Assembly (NCBI RefSeq): GCF_021502585.1
Contig: NZ_JAKFGM010000001.1
Coordinates: 992,001-1,056,000, forward strand
Direction: 5' to 3'
Source: Sphingomonas cremea
Lineage (GTDB): Bacteria > Pseudomonadota > Alphaproteobacteria > Sphingomonadales > Sphingomonadaceae
Length of the DNA: 64,000 nt
Under the pieces are notes generated by a model that saw nothing but the letters and a program-made list of their open reading frames with translations, did not search any database and was not told the DNA's origin. Position 1 is the first letter of the stretch, and each line of letters starts with the position of its first letter. A program made the position numbers and the translations under genes. Positions 9,427 through 18,571 of this stretch are shown here, in pieces.

Positions 9427-12400
9427 TCAATAGTCCTTGCTGACCCGCACGTTGGCACTGGTCCGGCCGATCGTCGAGACCGACGACAAAATCGAAAGCC
9501 AGCGCGTGACCTGATATTCGGCGCGGGTCGCCGAATAGCCCTGCCCGTCGGTGATTACCTCCACGAACAGCTTTCGGGTGATATATTTGCCCGCGGAAAC
9601 GGCGGTCTTCTGACCCGTCGCCACGTCGGCCGGCACGATCCGAAGTCGGTCAAGTCCAACAGCTCGTCGCAAGGCATTGATCGGATCGAGGTTGCCGGAA
9701 CCCGACTGGAGCGCGGCCACTGCCGAGGCAAGCTGGAGCGCTTCGGGTGCCGAAAGGTTGGTGATCGACGTACCGAACAACAGCCGCGACAGTAACTCAT
9801 CCTGGGGCAGCTGCGGGACCGATGCGAAGCGGATTTCGGGTTTCAGGCCAGTGCCAGTTACCAGGATGCTTGCGTCGAGCCCCTGGACCTGTGCGCCGGC
9901 GCGAATATCGAGCAGCGGGTCAGGCGGACTTTCGCCGCGGAAACGAATGATTCCGCGCTCCAGCCGGAAGCTGCGGCCCGCAAATTCATAATCGCCTCGC
10001 GTAAGGTCGGCCCGGCCGGTTAGCCTCGGCGCGTCGACCGAGCCGCCAATGATTAGGTCCGTCGTCCAGCGGCTGTCTATCCCAAGTCCGCGAACGGTAA
10101 GGTCACCGCCACTAACATTCAGATCAAGCTTCCATGGCTGCAGTTCGGCGACCTCGATCACGGTATCGGCGTCTTGCCCGACGTCTCGCACCTTCAGCTG
10201 CGGCACGGAGGCGGCGGCGCTTGCCCGGCCCAGCGTGAAACGCCCGCTGTTGAGCCGCAGCTTGCCGCTGATCGTCCCACCCTGCCCGTTCGATTTGATT
10301 GCTATCGGCCCGGTGACCGTTGCCGCAATATCGTCGCGGTCGAGCAACCGCGCCCGGCTCGTTTCGAACTTTAAGTCGAGGCCCGCGCGCCCACCTGAAA
10401 AGTCCACTACGCCGCCACCGCTAACCGATCCTCCGCCAGGCGTCGAACCGCTGATACCGCTCAGCACCAGGCGCGGCCCGCTGAACCGGCCACTGGCGTT
10501 GATCTTGTCGACCACCATTCCGGTGACCGCGCTCTCGATCCGCGCGCCGTTGGCCTGTAGCGATCCACGGATCTGGGGATCGACCAGCCGCCCGCTGATG
10601 TCGGCGCCGATCGCCACCGGCCCCGACAGGTCGAAGACCTCGACGCCCGACAAGCGCCAAAGCGTGTCGGCCGGCCCGGCATATCGCATCTGCAAAAGCA
10701 TCGGCGCGTGCATCAACTCAGCTGCGATTGGTCCGCGGCCGATCGGCGCGAAACGGGCCTGTGCTCGGCCAATGGTCTTGCCGTCACTGACCGCCACCGC
10801 GCGCATCGCTGCCCGGCCGCCACCGAGCACCGCGTTGAAGCCGACATCGATCGGCTTCGATGACAGGACCAACCCGGCTCTCGACAGGCCGCGAATCCGT
10901 AGATTGGCGCTGCCTGACGGCTGGCCTTCCCAGCGATATTCGACATGCCCGCTAGCGATGCCGCCGAGGCTCGCCTTGGGCCATACGATGTCGAGCAGTT
11001 GCATCGGCATCGTCTCAATGTCCGCCCGGAATTCGGGCCGGTCCCCGGTACGGCCGGACAAAGTGCCGCGCCCGCCGCCGAAGCGCACACGGGTCGGGGC
11101 CACTTCCCATCCACCGTCGATCCGGGTCAACACCGCCGGCCCGTCGAATATCAGCGGACGCCGGTCGAGCTCGCCTCGGCCGGTAACGCTGATGCTGTCC
11201 GGCGTGACATTGGCAAGAGTAACCAGCTGGAATGCAGACCCGCGCGTCCCCGCAAATGCCGCCCGCACCTCGCCGGATCCGTTCACTAGCCGCGCGTTGG
11301 CAGTCAGCCGGGCAAGCGATACGCCGCTGGTTGTCAGGCCTCTCGCGGTAACCACCCCGTCAAGCGTCGTGCGCCCCTCGGCAAGGAGGATCGTCCCGTC
11401 GACCCGGCCCGAACGGACGCTGAATGCCGGCGGCCCTGGCAGGCTCAGATTATTGGCAAGAAGGTGCGCTTCAATCTGCTGGTCGTCATTGATTGGCGCG
11501 AAATCAAGCGACCCGTTGAGCCCACCCCCCGCCAACTGCAGCCGGCCTGAAAAGCCGCCCGGATCCGCCCTGAGCGAGCCTTTTCCGGTAGTCCCGGCTA
11601 CGTCGAGCGCGGCGATGGCAATGGTTGTGCGGGCACCTTTCGGCAGCAGGATTTGCCCGTGCGAGGTGAACGGCCCAAGTCGCGACTGGCCATCGGCGCG
11701 ATAATCGAACCCTGCTGCTGTGGGGTCGAGGAATAGCCGCATGTCGCGGATCCCAAGCGCCTCGTTCGGACGATCGAGGAAAAGTTCGACCTTGGGCCGC
11801 TCGATCCGTCCGTCGAGCCGCATCCGCACAGGCCCATATTGCGCCTGCTGGCCCCGCGCTTCGATCAGGAAGGTTCCGTCTTTGCGCCGGATACCCTGCC
11901 CCGACAGCCGGAGCTTGGGCGAATAAAGCTGAAGGTTGGTAAAGTGGAGAACGCCGTCATTGCCGCGCTCGAGATCGGTGGTCAACCGCGGCAGTCCGCC
12001 GGTCAGCCCGGCGAAAAACTCATTGTCCAGCCTCCGGACCCATGCCTGGGCCTTGCCGACGACACGCGAACCTTTGTTGTTCGGACCGGGGACGACTTGC
12101 AGCTGGGTTTCGACATCAACGATCCCGATACCGGGAATCAAATAGCGCTTGAGTCCACCGGAAATGGCGATGTCGAACCGGCCGTTTCGAAGGTCGATAA
12201 GCAACGACATTGTGCCGTTGAGCCGGGAGCTTGTGAGCTTGAGCTTTTCCCCTCGCACCAGCTGCGGCGTAATCGACAACATTCCCTCGACGCTGAGGTT
12301 GGCCAGGATCCCGCCGGCAACATCGCCGACCCCGGTAATCGCCCGCGCTTTCAGCAGCAGTGGCACCCGCATCGGCCACGGCGTCAGCTTGCCCCGCCCT

Positions 12401-13608
12401 TCCGCTCGAACGTCAACGAAGCCGGTCTTGTCGAACGCCACTTGCGGGCTGGTCAGGCGGTAGGCGTAATCGGCCCGGTCTCGAGGCCCGTCGAGCGTCC
12501 ACACGAAGCGAACGTTGCGGCCAGTCATGTTTGGAAATAGCGCCGGCGGCTGAAGCAGGTCGAGGCCCAGGCTGACCTTGTCGTAGCGCCCCTCGGCAAA
12601 ATTCATTTTACCCGACGCCACTGCCCGGAGCGATGGCGAAGCGAGCGTCAGCCTGCCGTCCAACACCCGCTGAACGAAAGTGGCGTTTCCAGCGACTTTG
12701 ACCACTGGGTTGGTCAGCCGCTGCAGCTTGCCCTTCAGGAATGGAGCTGGAGCTACCAAACCCGACAGTCGATAGCGCCCGCTGTCCGCCGCCAGCGCAA
12801 GGTCAGCGGACTTGCGGTGCTCAACCACGAGCCGCGCTGTCCCGCGCCAGCGAGTCCAGCTGCCATCGCCTTCGATAGTGAGATCGATCGGCCGCTTCAG
12901 GCCGATTAGCGCCGGGATGAGGCCGTCGCGAGGCGCGATTGCACGAACGTCGACATCAAAGCGGTTGCGATCGGGTTCGACGTCCAGCTTGGCCGCCAGC
13001 TTGTCGCCGTTCAGCATTCTCAGCTGCAGGCCGATCATCGCCCTCCCGGCGCGTATCTCTGCTTCGCCGAGCAGGCTTCCGGTTCGAGCAGCTCCACTTA
13101 CCCCACGGGCAAGCTCCAGTCGGTCGATCCGCAGGCTGCCGATATGAATGTCGAACTTGGGAAGCAGTGGTCCCTTGCGCCCGGTCTTGCGCAGCTTGGG
13201 CAGTCGCTCGACCCGGATCAGCGGCGACTCCAGCCGGTCAATGTGCAGATTATTGTAGAGCCACGCTCCCGGTGCCCAATCGACAATAATTTCGGGACTG
13301 GTCAGGAACACGCCTTGCGGGTCGCTCACCGCGACGCCTTTAAGCTTCGCCTCCCCGTAGATTGATCCCTCGATCCGGGCGACGCGGATCCTGAGGCCCG
13401 TGGCGGTTTCGACCCGGCCAATGCGGTCGACGATGAAGCGATGTCCCGGCGCCGTGTCGAGCAGCAACAGCCCGCCGAACGCCAGCGCCAGAAGCACCAG
13501 CAAAAGGACGAGAAGTTCGGTGGCCAGCCGCTTCGCCCAATGTCGTCGCCTGGCTATGACGATCCGCCCGCCGCCCGCTTCACCGGAAGAGACGGCGACG
13601 TCCGCCAT
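9427..13608 (-). CDS. tamB: Translocation and assembly module subunit TamB
   Basis: A very large (1393 aa) inner-membrane-anchored, periplasm-spanning protein of the AsmA/TamB (DUF490) superfamily, which with TamA helps outer-membrane protein assembly and is implicated in phospholipid transport. One N-terminal transmembrane helix (residues ~30-52, LLVLLLVLLALAFGGLLLL) is followed by long beta-rich repeats that in this family form a hydrophobic groove. The C-terminal ~300 residues hold the conserved TamB domain (LTRGDYEFAGRSFRLERG, then PELRF-like and QLPQDELLSRLLFG motifs). Its ATG overlaps the tamA stop by one base (TGATG). Confidence 0.95.
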   Translation of the reverse strand: MADVAVSSGEAGGGRIVIARRRHWAKRLATELLVLLLVLLALAFGGLLLLDTAPGHRFIVDRIGRVETATGLRIRVARIEGSIYGEAKLKGVAVSDPQGVFLTSPEIIVDWAPGAWLYNNLHIDRLESPLIRVERLPKLRKTGRKGPLLPKFDIHIGSLRIDRLELARGVSGAARTGSLLGEAEIRAGRAMIGLQLRMLNGDKLAAKLDVEPDRNRFDVDVRAIAPRDGLIPALIGLKRPIDLTIEGDGSWTRWRGTARLVVEHRKSADLALAADSGRYRLSGLVAPAPFLKGKLQRLTNPVVKVAGNATFVQRVLDGRLTLASPSLRAVASGKMNFAEGRYDKVSLGLDLLQPPALFPNMTGRNVRFVWTLDGPRDRADYAYRLTSPQVAFDKTGFVDVRAEGRGKLTPWPMRVPLLLKARAITGVGDVAGGILANLSVEGMLSITPQLVRGEKLKLTSSRLNGTMSLLIDLRNGRFDIAISGGLKRYLIPGIGIVDVETQLQVVPGPNNKGSRVVGKAQAWVRRLDNEFFAGLTGGLPRLTTDLERGNDGVLHFTNLQLYSPKLRLSGQGIRRKDGTFLIEARGQQAQYGPVRMRLDGRIERPKVELFLDRPNEALGIRDMRLFLDPTAAGFDYRADGQSRLGPFTSHGQILLPKGARTTIAIAALDVAGTTGKGSLRADPGGFSGRLQLAGGGLNGSLDFAPINDDQQIEAHLLANNLSLPGPPAFSVRSGRVDGTILLAEGRTTLDGVVTARGLTTSGVSLARLTANARLVNGSGEVRAAFAGTRGSAFQLVTLANVTPDSISVTGRGELDRRPLIFDGPAVLTRIDGGWEVAPTRVRFGGGRGTLSGRTGDRPEFRADIETMPMQLLDIVWPKASLGGIASGHVEYRWEGQPSGSANLRIRGLSRAGLVLSSKPIDVGFNAVLGGGRAAMRAVAVSDGKTIGRAQARFAPIGRGPIAAELMHAPMLLQMRYAGPADTLWRLSGVEVFDLSGPVAIGADISGRLVDPQIRGSLQANGARIESAVTGMVVDKINASGRFSGPRLVLSGISGSTPGGGSVSGGGVVDFSGGRAGLDLKFETSRARLLDRDDIAATVTGPIAIKSNGQGGTISGKLRLNSGRFTLGRASAAASVPQLKVRDVGQDADTVIEVAELQPWKLDLNVSGGDLTVRGLGIDSRWTTDLIIGGSVDAPRLTGRADLTRGDYEFAGRSFRLERGIIRFRGESPPDPLLDIRAGAQVQGLDASILVTGTGLKPEIRFASVPQLPQDELLSRLLFGTSITNLSAPEALQLASAVAALQSGSGNLDPINALRRAVGLDRLRIVPADVATGQKTAVSAGKYITRKLFVEVITDGQGYSATRAEYQVTRWLSILSSVSTIGRTSANVRVSKDY

Positions 13609-15632
13609 CAGAAGGCCTGCCCAAGGCCGACCACAACCGTGATCCGGCCATCGCCCTCTTGACGGTTGAGCGGCGTCCCGATGTCGAGACGGATCGGGCC
13701 GAAGCTCGAATAATATCTTACCCCAAGCCCCGTGCCGAACTGCCAGTCCTTCATGCTTGGAAACGCGCCTGTCGACAGAGTGCCGCCGTCAAAGAACGGA
13801 ACGACTCCGAAATTGCCTCCGAAGGCCTTCAATTTGATCCGCGCCTCCAGCGCGAACTCGGCCAGGCTGCGTCCGCCGATGGGATCGCCATCGATATCGC
13901 GCGGGCCAAGCCGTTGGTAGCCATAGCCGCGCACCGATCCGCCACCGCCGGAATAGAAACGTCGCGATGGCGCGATATCGTCGCGCTGCGCGCCCACGAT
14001 CGTGCCCAGCCGGATCCTGCCCGCCGCGACGATCGTATCCGACAGCGGATGATAGGCGCTGCCGTCAAACTGCGTCCTCGCATAGGGGAATGCTCCCCCT
14101 TCGAAGCTCAGCTCCGGACTGACCCGGCCGAGCAATCGAAAGCCCTTGGTCGGATTCAGCAGGTCATCGCTTGCGTCATAACCAAGGGTCCCCGGGATGG
14201 CCCCGATGAAGAAGGTCCGCCGCCTTGGCTCGCCGGTTGCCTTGATCGTGTCCCGTTCGTCAGTTGCGATCAGTTCGCCGCCAAGGCTCCAGGTCCATTT
14301 CTTATGCCAGATGAAATTGCTCTGCCGTTCGAAGCCGGCCGACAACGACAGTGTTTTGGCGGAATAGGCGTCGCGGTCGACATGGCTGGCCAGTGCCTGG
14401 GCATTGAGCACCTGGTCGCGCCGCAGCCAATTGTTGCGGCGGAGCGAGACGGCGGCAAGTTGTTCCTGGGTTCCAGCTACCCCTCGAACGGTCAGCGCAC
14501 CTTCGGGGTTGAAGAAGTTGCGGTGCTGCCAGCTGGCCTCGGCGCGGAATCCTTCCCCAGTTCCATATCCCAGCTCGCCCGCGATGGTCCGCATCGGCGC
14601 GGGCTCCAGTTTGACCGCTAGGTCGATTGTCCGCCCCTCGTCGCGCGGAATCTGCGTTACTTCGACGGAAGAAATCAGCCCGGTCGCGATCAGTGCGCGG
14701 CGAAGATCGGCTACTTCGTCGGCTTCATAGCGGTCGCCTGCCTTGAATCGCGCAATTCGCTGTACGTGCCGGTTGGAGAAGGGCGGCTCGCCGCTAACGG
14801 TAAGCTCGCCAAATCGCGCGACTGGCCCGGGAGTTACCGGCAACACCAGTCGGGCCGCCTGCGCCTCATGATCGATGACAATGTCCTGCTCGCCGACTTT
14901 GGCTGTGGCAAACCCTCGCTCGCCCAGCGCAACCTGGAGCGCGATCCCGGCATCAATCACCTTCTGAGCTATAACCGGGTCGCCTGCCTTCACCGCAAAC
15001 GCCTCTCGAAGCAGCTGTGCATCGTCGCCAGCGGCCTGGTCGAGGCCCGGCAGCTCGACGCTCTCGAACCGATAAAGCTGGCCCGGCGTCGCCATAAGCG
15101 CCACGATCAGTCCATTATCCGACACGTCGATCTGAGGCTCGACCGTGGCATCATAATAGCCCTTGCTGTGGAGCAGCTCGGCCAGAAGTTCTGCGTCCGC
15201 CCGCGCCCTGCGGTCGATCTGTGCGGCATTGGCGGTCTGCTTTCGGTCGGACTTTAGTGTCGAGCGCTCGTCAAAGCCGGCAAGGATGGAATCCGCCTCC
15301 GCAACCCCCTCAAGCCCGCTGATTGTCCAGCGATAGCCGCGGGCGGCGGAAGCGTCTTCTACCTGCTCGGCGGCGTTCTCGGTTGCCTCGGCCGCAGCCT
15401 CGGGCGCTACGCCTTGGACCTCGGGCGGCGCGGCGGGTTCAGGTTGATTAAGGTCGGGCCATTCCACCCCCAGGTCGGGCATGGGGTCGAGCGGTGCCGA
15501 CGGGTCCAGTTCGGCCGGATCCGCCGGTTGCGGGGGCAATTGCGCGCGCAAGGGTTCCGCGCCGAGCGCAAGCCCGGCACAGCCCGCAAGCCAAAAAGAC
15601 GCGGTTACCCGCCCGGTGCTACGCTGACCCAT
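13608..15632 (-). CDS. tamA: Outer membrane assembly protein TamA (BamA/Omp85 family)
   Basis: Omp85-type barrel working with TamB. The 674-residue precursor has a signal peptide (residues ~1-30, ending PLRAQ), then a Pro/Glu-rich linker to ~95, POTRA-like repeats at ~95-335, and a 16-strand beta-barrel ending in the classical C-terminal phenylalanine (VVVGLGQAF). The lid-loop motif appears as GGGGSVRGYGYQRLGP, matching the conserved VRGY element of Omp85 proteins. The acidic, Pro-rich linker before the POTRA domains is longer than in E. coli TamA. Confidence 0.95.
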   Translation of the reverse strand: MGQRSTGRVTASFWLAGCAGLALGAEPLRAQLPPQPADPAELDPSAPLDPMPDLGVEWPDLNQPEPAAPPEVQGVAPEAAAEATENAAEQVEDASAARGYRWTISGLEGVAEADSILAGFDERSTLKSDRKQTANAAQIDRRARADAELLAELLHSKGYYDATVEPQIDVSDNGLIVALMATPGQLYRFESVELPGLDQAAGDDAQLLREAFAVKAGDPVIAQKVIDAGIALQVALGERGFATAKVGEQDIVIDHEAQAARLVLPVTPGPVARFGELTVSGEPPFSNRHVQRIARFKAGDRYEADEVADLRRALIATGLISSVEVTQIPRDEGRTIDLAVKLEPAPMRTIAGELGYGTGEGFRAEASWQHRNFFNPEGALTVRGVAGTQEQLAAVSLRRNNWLRRDQVLNAQALASHVDRDAYSAKTLSLSAGFERQSNFIWHKKWTWSLGGELIATDERDTIKATGEPRRRTFFIGAIPGTLGYDASDDLLNPTKGFRLLGRVSPELSFEGGAFPYARTQFDGSAYHPLSDTIVAAGRIRLGTIVGAQRDDIAPSRRFYSGGGGSVRGYGYQRLGPRDIDGDPIGGRSLAEFALEARIKLKAFGGNFGVVPFFDGGTLSTGAFPSMKDWQFGTGLGVRYYSSFGPIRLDIGTPLNRQEGDGRITVVVGLGQAF

Positions 15633-15698
15633 CAGGCGTCAGCCTAGCATGGGTGATTAGAGACTCCACCTCCCGCGCGCGGGGAAGTGGACGCTGAT

Positions 15699-15908
15699 TT
15701 AATGTATCGTGCCGCGAACTTCCTGGTCGGACAGGGTGACGATCACTCGCTCGATCTGCCGCCAATGGCAGAATTTCAGGACATTCCCCTTTCCACGACT
15801 GTCCTCGGCTCGAGCTGCGGCTTCGAATCCGGCGTCGTCGCCAAAGGTTTCGAGCAGCAGCGCAGCATCCGCCAGCGCAGCGCGGTCAGGGATGAAGGGC
15901 GTATCCAT
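15699..15908 (-). CDS. Small conserved-looking protein of unknown function
   Basis: A 69-residue protein if started at ATG 15908 (GGGGC ribosome-binding site 3-4 nt upstream); a start at 15938 would add 10 residues. The sequence (ALLLETFGDDAGFEAAARAEDSR, then GNVLKFCHWRQIERVI) is amphipathic-helical, with no signal or membrane segment, and reminds me of short sphingomonad proteins seen repeatedly in genomes. Function not known to me. Confidence 0.65.
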   Translation of the reverse strand: MDTPFIPDRAALADAALLLETFGDDAGFEAAARAEDSRGKGNVLKFCHWRQIERVIVTLSDQEVRGTIH

Positions 15909-16022
15909 TTGCCCCAAATAACTCGCCGGTCCTTGCATTTCGGGGCACAGACAAGGTCAACGAACTGTCAACCATGAATTTCTGACCTCCGTATTGCACG
16001 AGGGGCTAGTGGTGGGCATGGC

Positions 16023-16202
16023 ATGTCCATGCCAAAACCTCGCACCCCCGCCGCCGGCGGAATCTTCCTTTTCCTTGGCCCGGTCATCGGCGCATTGTAC
16101 GGAATCGGCCGCGGCGAACCGATCCTCTGGATGCTCTACGGCTTCGGCATTGGCTTCGCGCTGGCGGTTATCATCTGGCTGGTGGACAAGCGGCGGGGCT
16201 GA
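16023..16202 (+). CDS. 59-residue two-helix membrane protein
   Basis: This short frame opens MSMPKPRTPAAGG and contains two hydrophobic helices, roughly residues 14-29 (IFLFLGPVIGALYGIG) and 35-53 (ILWMLYGFGIGFALAVII), then a basic VDKRRG end. The composition is strongly membrane-like and the frame ends 5 nt before the convergent S24 regulator stop. ATG 16029 is an alternative start. No family recognised. Confidence 0.7.
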   Translation: MSMPKPRTPAAGGIFLFLGPVIGALYGIGRGEPILWMLYGFGIGFALAVIIWLVDKRRG

Positions 16203-16206
16203 CCGC

Positions 16207-16857
16207 TCAGGCGATCTTCCGCCCGGTCCAGATTACTCGGCCCACGCATTCGATCTCGTCCAGGCTGCAATCGGGCAAATCGCCATAAGCCGGATTGTCC
16301 GACTGGACCGTGACCCGCCGTCCGACCGGATGAATCGCCAGCCGCTTGACCAGCAGAGTGCCGTCGACCCGCAAAACGTAAATGCCGTCACGCAGGCGCT
16401 CGGGGCCGTCGGCCAGGTCGACCAATATGTCATCGCCCGCACTCAACGTCGGCGCCATCGAATCTCCTTCGACCCGGATCAATGACAGCTTCGATGCGGG
16501 CGACCCGGTCAATGCCTTGAGCCAACGTGGGTCAAAGGCAAAATATGGTTGCGTTCCTTCCTCGCCGGGAATCGCGCCGGGACCGGCCGATGCCCGGACC
16601 GGGCTGCGCATCACCGGCACCAGCTGGCCATATTGGGCAGTCGAGTCCTCGGGCAATCCGCCGAGTAGGGATTCGGGAATCTGGAAATAGCGGGCCAACG
16701 TCCTCCGCTCGCGTTCCTTGAGCTGGCGAGGCGTGCCCTTGCGCAGATATTGTTGGATGTATGCGTCGTTGCGACCGACCAGCCGCGACAAGGAGGCAAA
16801 ATTCTCCCCTCTCTCCGCACAAAGCGACTCAAGCACCTGGCGAGGGTTCGAACTCAT
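16207..16857 (-). CDS. S24-family (LexA/CI-like) transcriptional regulator
   Basis: The 216-residue protein joins an N-terminal HTH (residues ~5-62; LSRLVGRNDAYIQQYLRKG) to a C-terminal peptidase S24 domain. The Ser-Lys dyad is intact: Ser133 in VEGDSMAPTL and Lys171 in LLVKRL. An Ala-Gly pair at residues 91-92 (ASAGPG) lies 41 residues before the Ser, a plausible self-cleavage site. This is the architecture of phage CI and stress-responsive repressors. It diverges from two small genes across a perfect palindrome (16873-16888) that I infer to be its operator. No phage genes are near. Confidence 0.9.
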   Translation of the reverse strand: MSSNPRQVLESLCAERGENFASLSRLVGRNDAYIQQYLRKGTPRQLKERERRTLARYFQIPESLLGGLPEDSTAQYGQLVPVMRSPVRASAGPGAIPGEEGTQPYFAFDPRWLKALTGSPASKLSLIRVEGDSMAPTLSAGDDILVDLADGPERLRDGIYVLRVDGTLLVKRLAIHPVGRRVTVQSDNPAYGDLPDCSLDEIECVGRVIWTGRKIA

Positions 16858-16872
16858 AGCAAAGCATTAACC

Positions 16873-16901
16873 CTAGGAAATTTCCTAGACAAGTAGGAAA
16901 T
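16873..16901. promoter_or_regulatory. Probable S24-repressor operator: 16-bp palindrome plus extra half-site
   Basis: CTAGGAAATTTCCTAG at 16873-16888 is a perfect dyad. A second TAGGAAAT starts at 16894, exactly 20 bp after the first copy at 16874, i.e. on nearly the same DNA face two turns away. It lies 15 bp upstream of the S24 regulator start and ~55 bp before the rightward small genes, so it can control both. Operator function is inferred. Confidence 0.7.
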
Positions 16902-16954
16902 GCATTGGAAATGAAGCGGAGGCCGAGTCGCCAAAGTGATGGGGACAGACAACC

Positions 16955-17128
16955 GTGCATCTTCTCAGGGACGTGGAAAAATATCTTAAGAGCAGCAACA
17001 CCCCGGCCGCCCGGTTCGGGCGCGAAGCAATGGGCGATCCTCGATTCGCATTCGATCTGCGGAGGGGCCGCGAACCGCGGGCCCGGACCGTCGAACGCGT
17101 CCGCGCTTTCCTGGAGACGGTTCAATGA
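16955..17128 (+). CDS. 57-residue conserved-looking protein
   Basis: Starts at GTG 16955 (GGGGAC about 8 nt upstream) and reads MHLLRDVEKYLKSSNTPAAR, continuing with FGREAMGDPRFAFDLRRGREP. The MGDPRFAFDLRRGREP pattern followed by VERVRAFLE looks like a compact HTH-like alpha-proteobacterial family: a short helix pair, a basic turn, then another helix. No annotated function known to me. Its stop overlaps the next gene (ATGATGA), so the two are coupled; both face the S24 repressor across the palindrome. Confidence 0.75.
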   Translation: MHLLRDVEKYLKSSNTPAARFGREAMGDPRFAFDLRRGREPRARTVERVRAFLETVQ

Positions 17129-17463
17129 TGAAGCCGGCCCTCTCGCCTGCCGCGGCAGGCCTATTGCGCGCCCTGATCGCCAGAGGTGGAATTGATCGCG
17201 ATAGGATTTTGCTTACCGATTTCCGGTCAACAGATTGGCAATCGCTCATATTCCTAGGCGAACGGCATGAAATGGAGCTTCGGGTGCCGGGCCCGGACGC
17301 AATACAGCTGGCCGAGCGTCTCACCCAAGGACTGGCGGATGCCGAATTCTCCATTCCGGGGCAGATTGTCGCTGACATCGGCCTCGAACTGCCGCCGATC
17401 CGCAATTTCGACGGCTCGGTCAGCCTCTATATCGAGGCGCTGACAATCTCGGAACAAGGTTAG
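17125..17463 (+). CDS. Hypothetical protein, 112 aa
   Basis: Second gene of the probable S24-regulated pair, starting inside the stop of the previous frame (ATG 17125 or 17128). The sequence is a mixed alpha/beta cytoplasmic-type protein (ILLTDFRSTDWQSLIFLGERHEMELRV) with no signal peptide, membrane segment or catalytic motif I recognise. The stop overlaps the convergent gene at 17460. Confidence 0.75.
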   Translation: MMKPALSPAAAGLLRALIARGGIDRDRILLTDFRSTDWQSLIFLGERHEMELRVPGPDAIQLAERLTQGLADAEFSIPGQIVADIGLELPPIRNFDGSVSLYIEALTISEQG

Positions 17464-17933
17464 CGCAGCGACGCGCGAATATTGGCCAGTGCGGCGTGTA
17501 GTGCGGCGCTGGCATCGGCCGGGCGCTGGTCGGGCTTCGCTGGGTCCGGTTGGGGTGCACGGCGCCCGTCATTCAAATAATCTTCGATCCGCAGGACAAG
17601 CTCTCCGGGGGTGGGCTCCGTCCGCGCGAACAGCTGCACAACGCGCGAATCACCTGCGATCTCTACCAGCGGATCGTCGAGCAGCAGCTCGTCCGACGTG
17701 CTTGCCGCACCCTCGATCGGCACCGGCTCAAAGCCCGCTTCAGTTGCATTCGCGGCTCCGCCTGCAAACCGCAATGCGACAATTGCGACAGACACCGCAA
17801 CGACGCCAACAGCCGCAGTTGCGGCCTGGGACAGCCCAGCCATCCACGCAGCCCAGCTGGCCGCAGCCGCCAACAAGGCGGGTGCAACCCATTCGGCGGT
17901 GACTTCGACGGGATGTTTCTTTGCCCAGGCCAT
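17460..17933 (-). CDS. Membrane-anchored hypothetical protein
   Basis: About 157 residues from ATG 17933 (161 from ATG 17945). Two hydrophobic segments at residues ~18-33 and ~37-57 anchor the N-terminus; the rest is an acidic, soluble tail with EPVPIEG, a RIEDYLNDGRR helix and a Pro-rich stretch. Convergent with the S24-linked pair. No family recognised. Confidence 0.65.
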   Translation of the reverse strand: MAWAKKHPVEVTAEWVAPALLAAAASWAAWMAGLSQAATAAVGVVAVSVAIVALRFAGGAANATEAGFEPVPIEGAASTSDELLLDDPLVEIAGDSRVVQLFARTEPTPGELVLRIEDYLNDGRRAPQPDPAKPDQRPADASAALHAALANIRASLR

Positions 17934-17976
17934 GAACCACACCATAGGGCAAATTGCTTGCCAAGCGGTTTAAGCC

Positions 17977-18519
17977 TCAGGCCATTGCTTCAATCGCCTT
18001 GATCAGCGCGTTGGTGAAGGCGGGGACGTCGTCGGGCTTGCGGCTGGTGATGATGTTGCCGTCGGTCACCGCCTCTTCGTCAACGACATCGGCACCTGCG
18101 TTCCTGAGGTCGGTTCGGATCGATTTCCAGCTGGTCGCCCTTTTGCCGCGCAACACATCGGCTTCGACCAGCAGCCAGGGGCCGTGGCAGATCGCCGCAA
18201 CCGGCTTTCCCGTATTGGCGAATTCTCGGATCAAATCGACCGCGTCCTCATGCATGCGCAGCTGGTCCGGATTGCCGACCCCCCCGGGCAGCAGCAATGC
18301 GTCGTAATCGGCAGCCGTCGCCTCACTGATAAAAATGTCGGGAGTGATCCGCTTGCCCGGCTCGTCGTGAACCGTGCCCATGATCTCGTCCAGGCTAAGC
18401 GACGCAAGCGTCACCTCCGCGCCCCGGTCAAGCAACCGCTCGCGCGGGCCGAAGAGCTCGCTTTCCTCGAACCGATTAGTGGCCATGATCAGCACCTTGG
18501 CTTCGCCGATCGGGGGCAT
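17977..18519 (-). CDS. DJ-1/PfpI superfamily protein
   Basis: 180 residues from ATG 18519, which follows CAGGAGAAG at good spacing. The PfpI signature is clear: nucleophile elbow AAICHGPWLL with the catalytic Cys and His, LLLPGGVGNPDQLR, and an N-terminal FEESEL segment with the conserved Glu. Members include the intracellular protease PfpI and the YhbO/YajL deglycase-chaperones, so it is probably a stress protein acting on damaged proteins; the exact activity is disputed for the family. Confidence 0.9.
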   Translation of the reverse strand: MPPIGEAKVLIMATNRFEESELFGPRERLLDRGAEVTLASLSLDEIMGTVHDEPGKRITPDIFISEATAADYDALLLPGGVGNPDQLRMHEDAVDLIREFANTGKPVAAICHGPWLLVEADVLRGKRATSWKSIRTDLRNAGADVVDEEAVTDGNIITSRKPDDVPAFTNALIKAIEAMA

Positions 18520-18571
18520 GGACTTCTCCTGTTTTAAACCGGCCGCGGAACCGCTTCGCCTCAGCACGCTT

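Noticed and set aside
10049-11704. 551-codon open frame on the plus strand
   Set aside because: Antisense to tamB; composition (Pro, Arg, Ser-rich) is what a GC-rich complementary frame produces, no domain, no ribosome-binding site.
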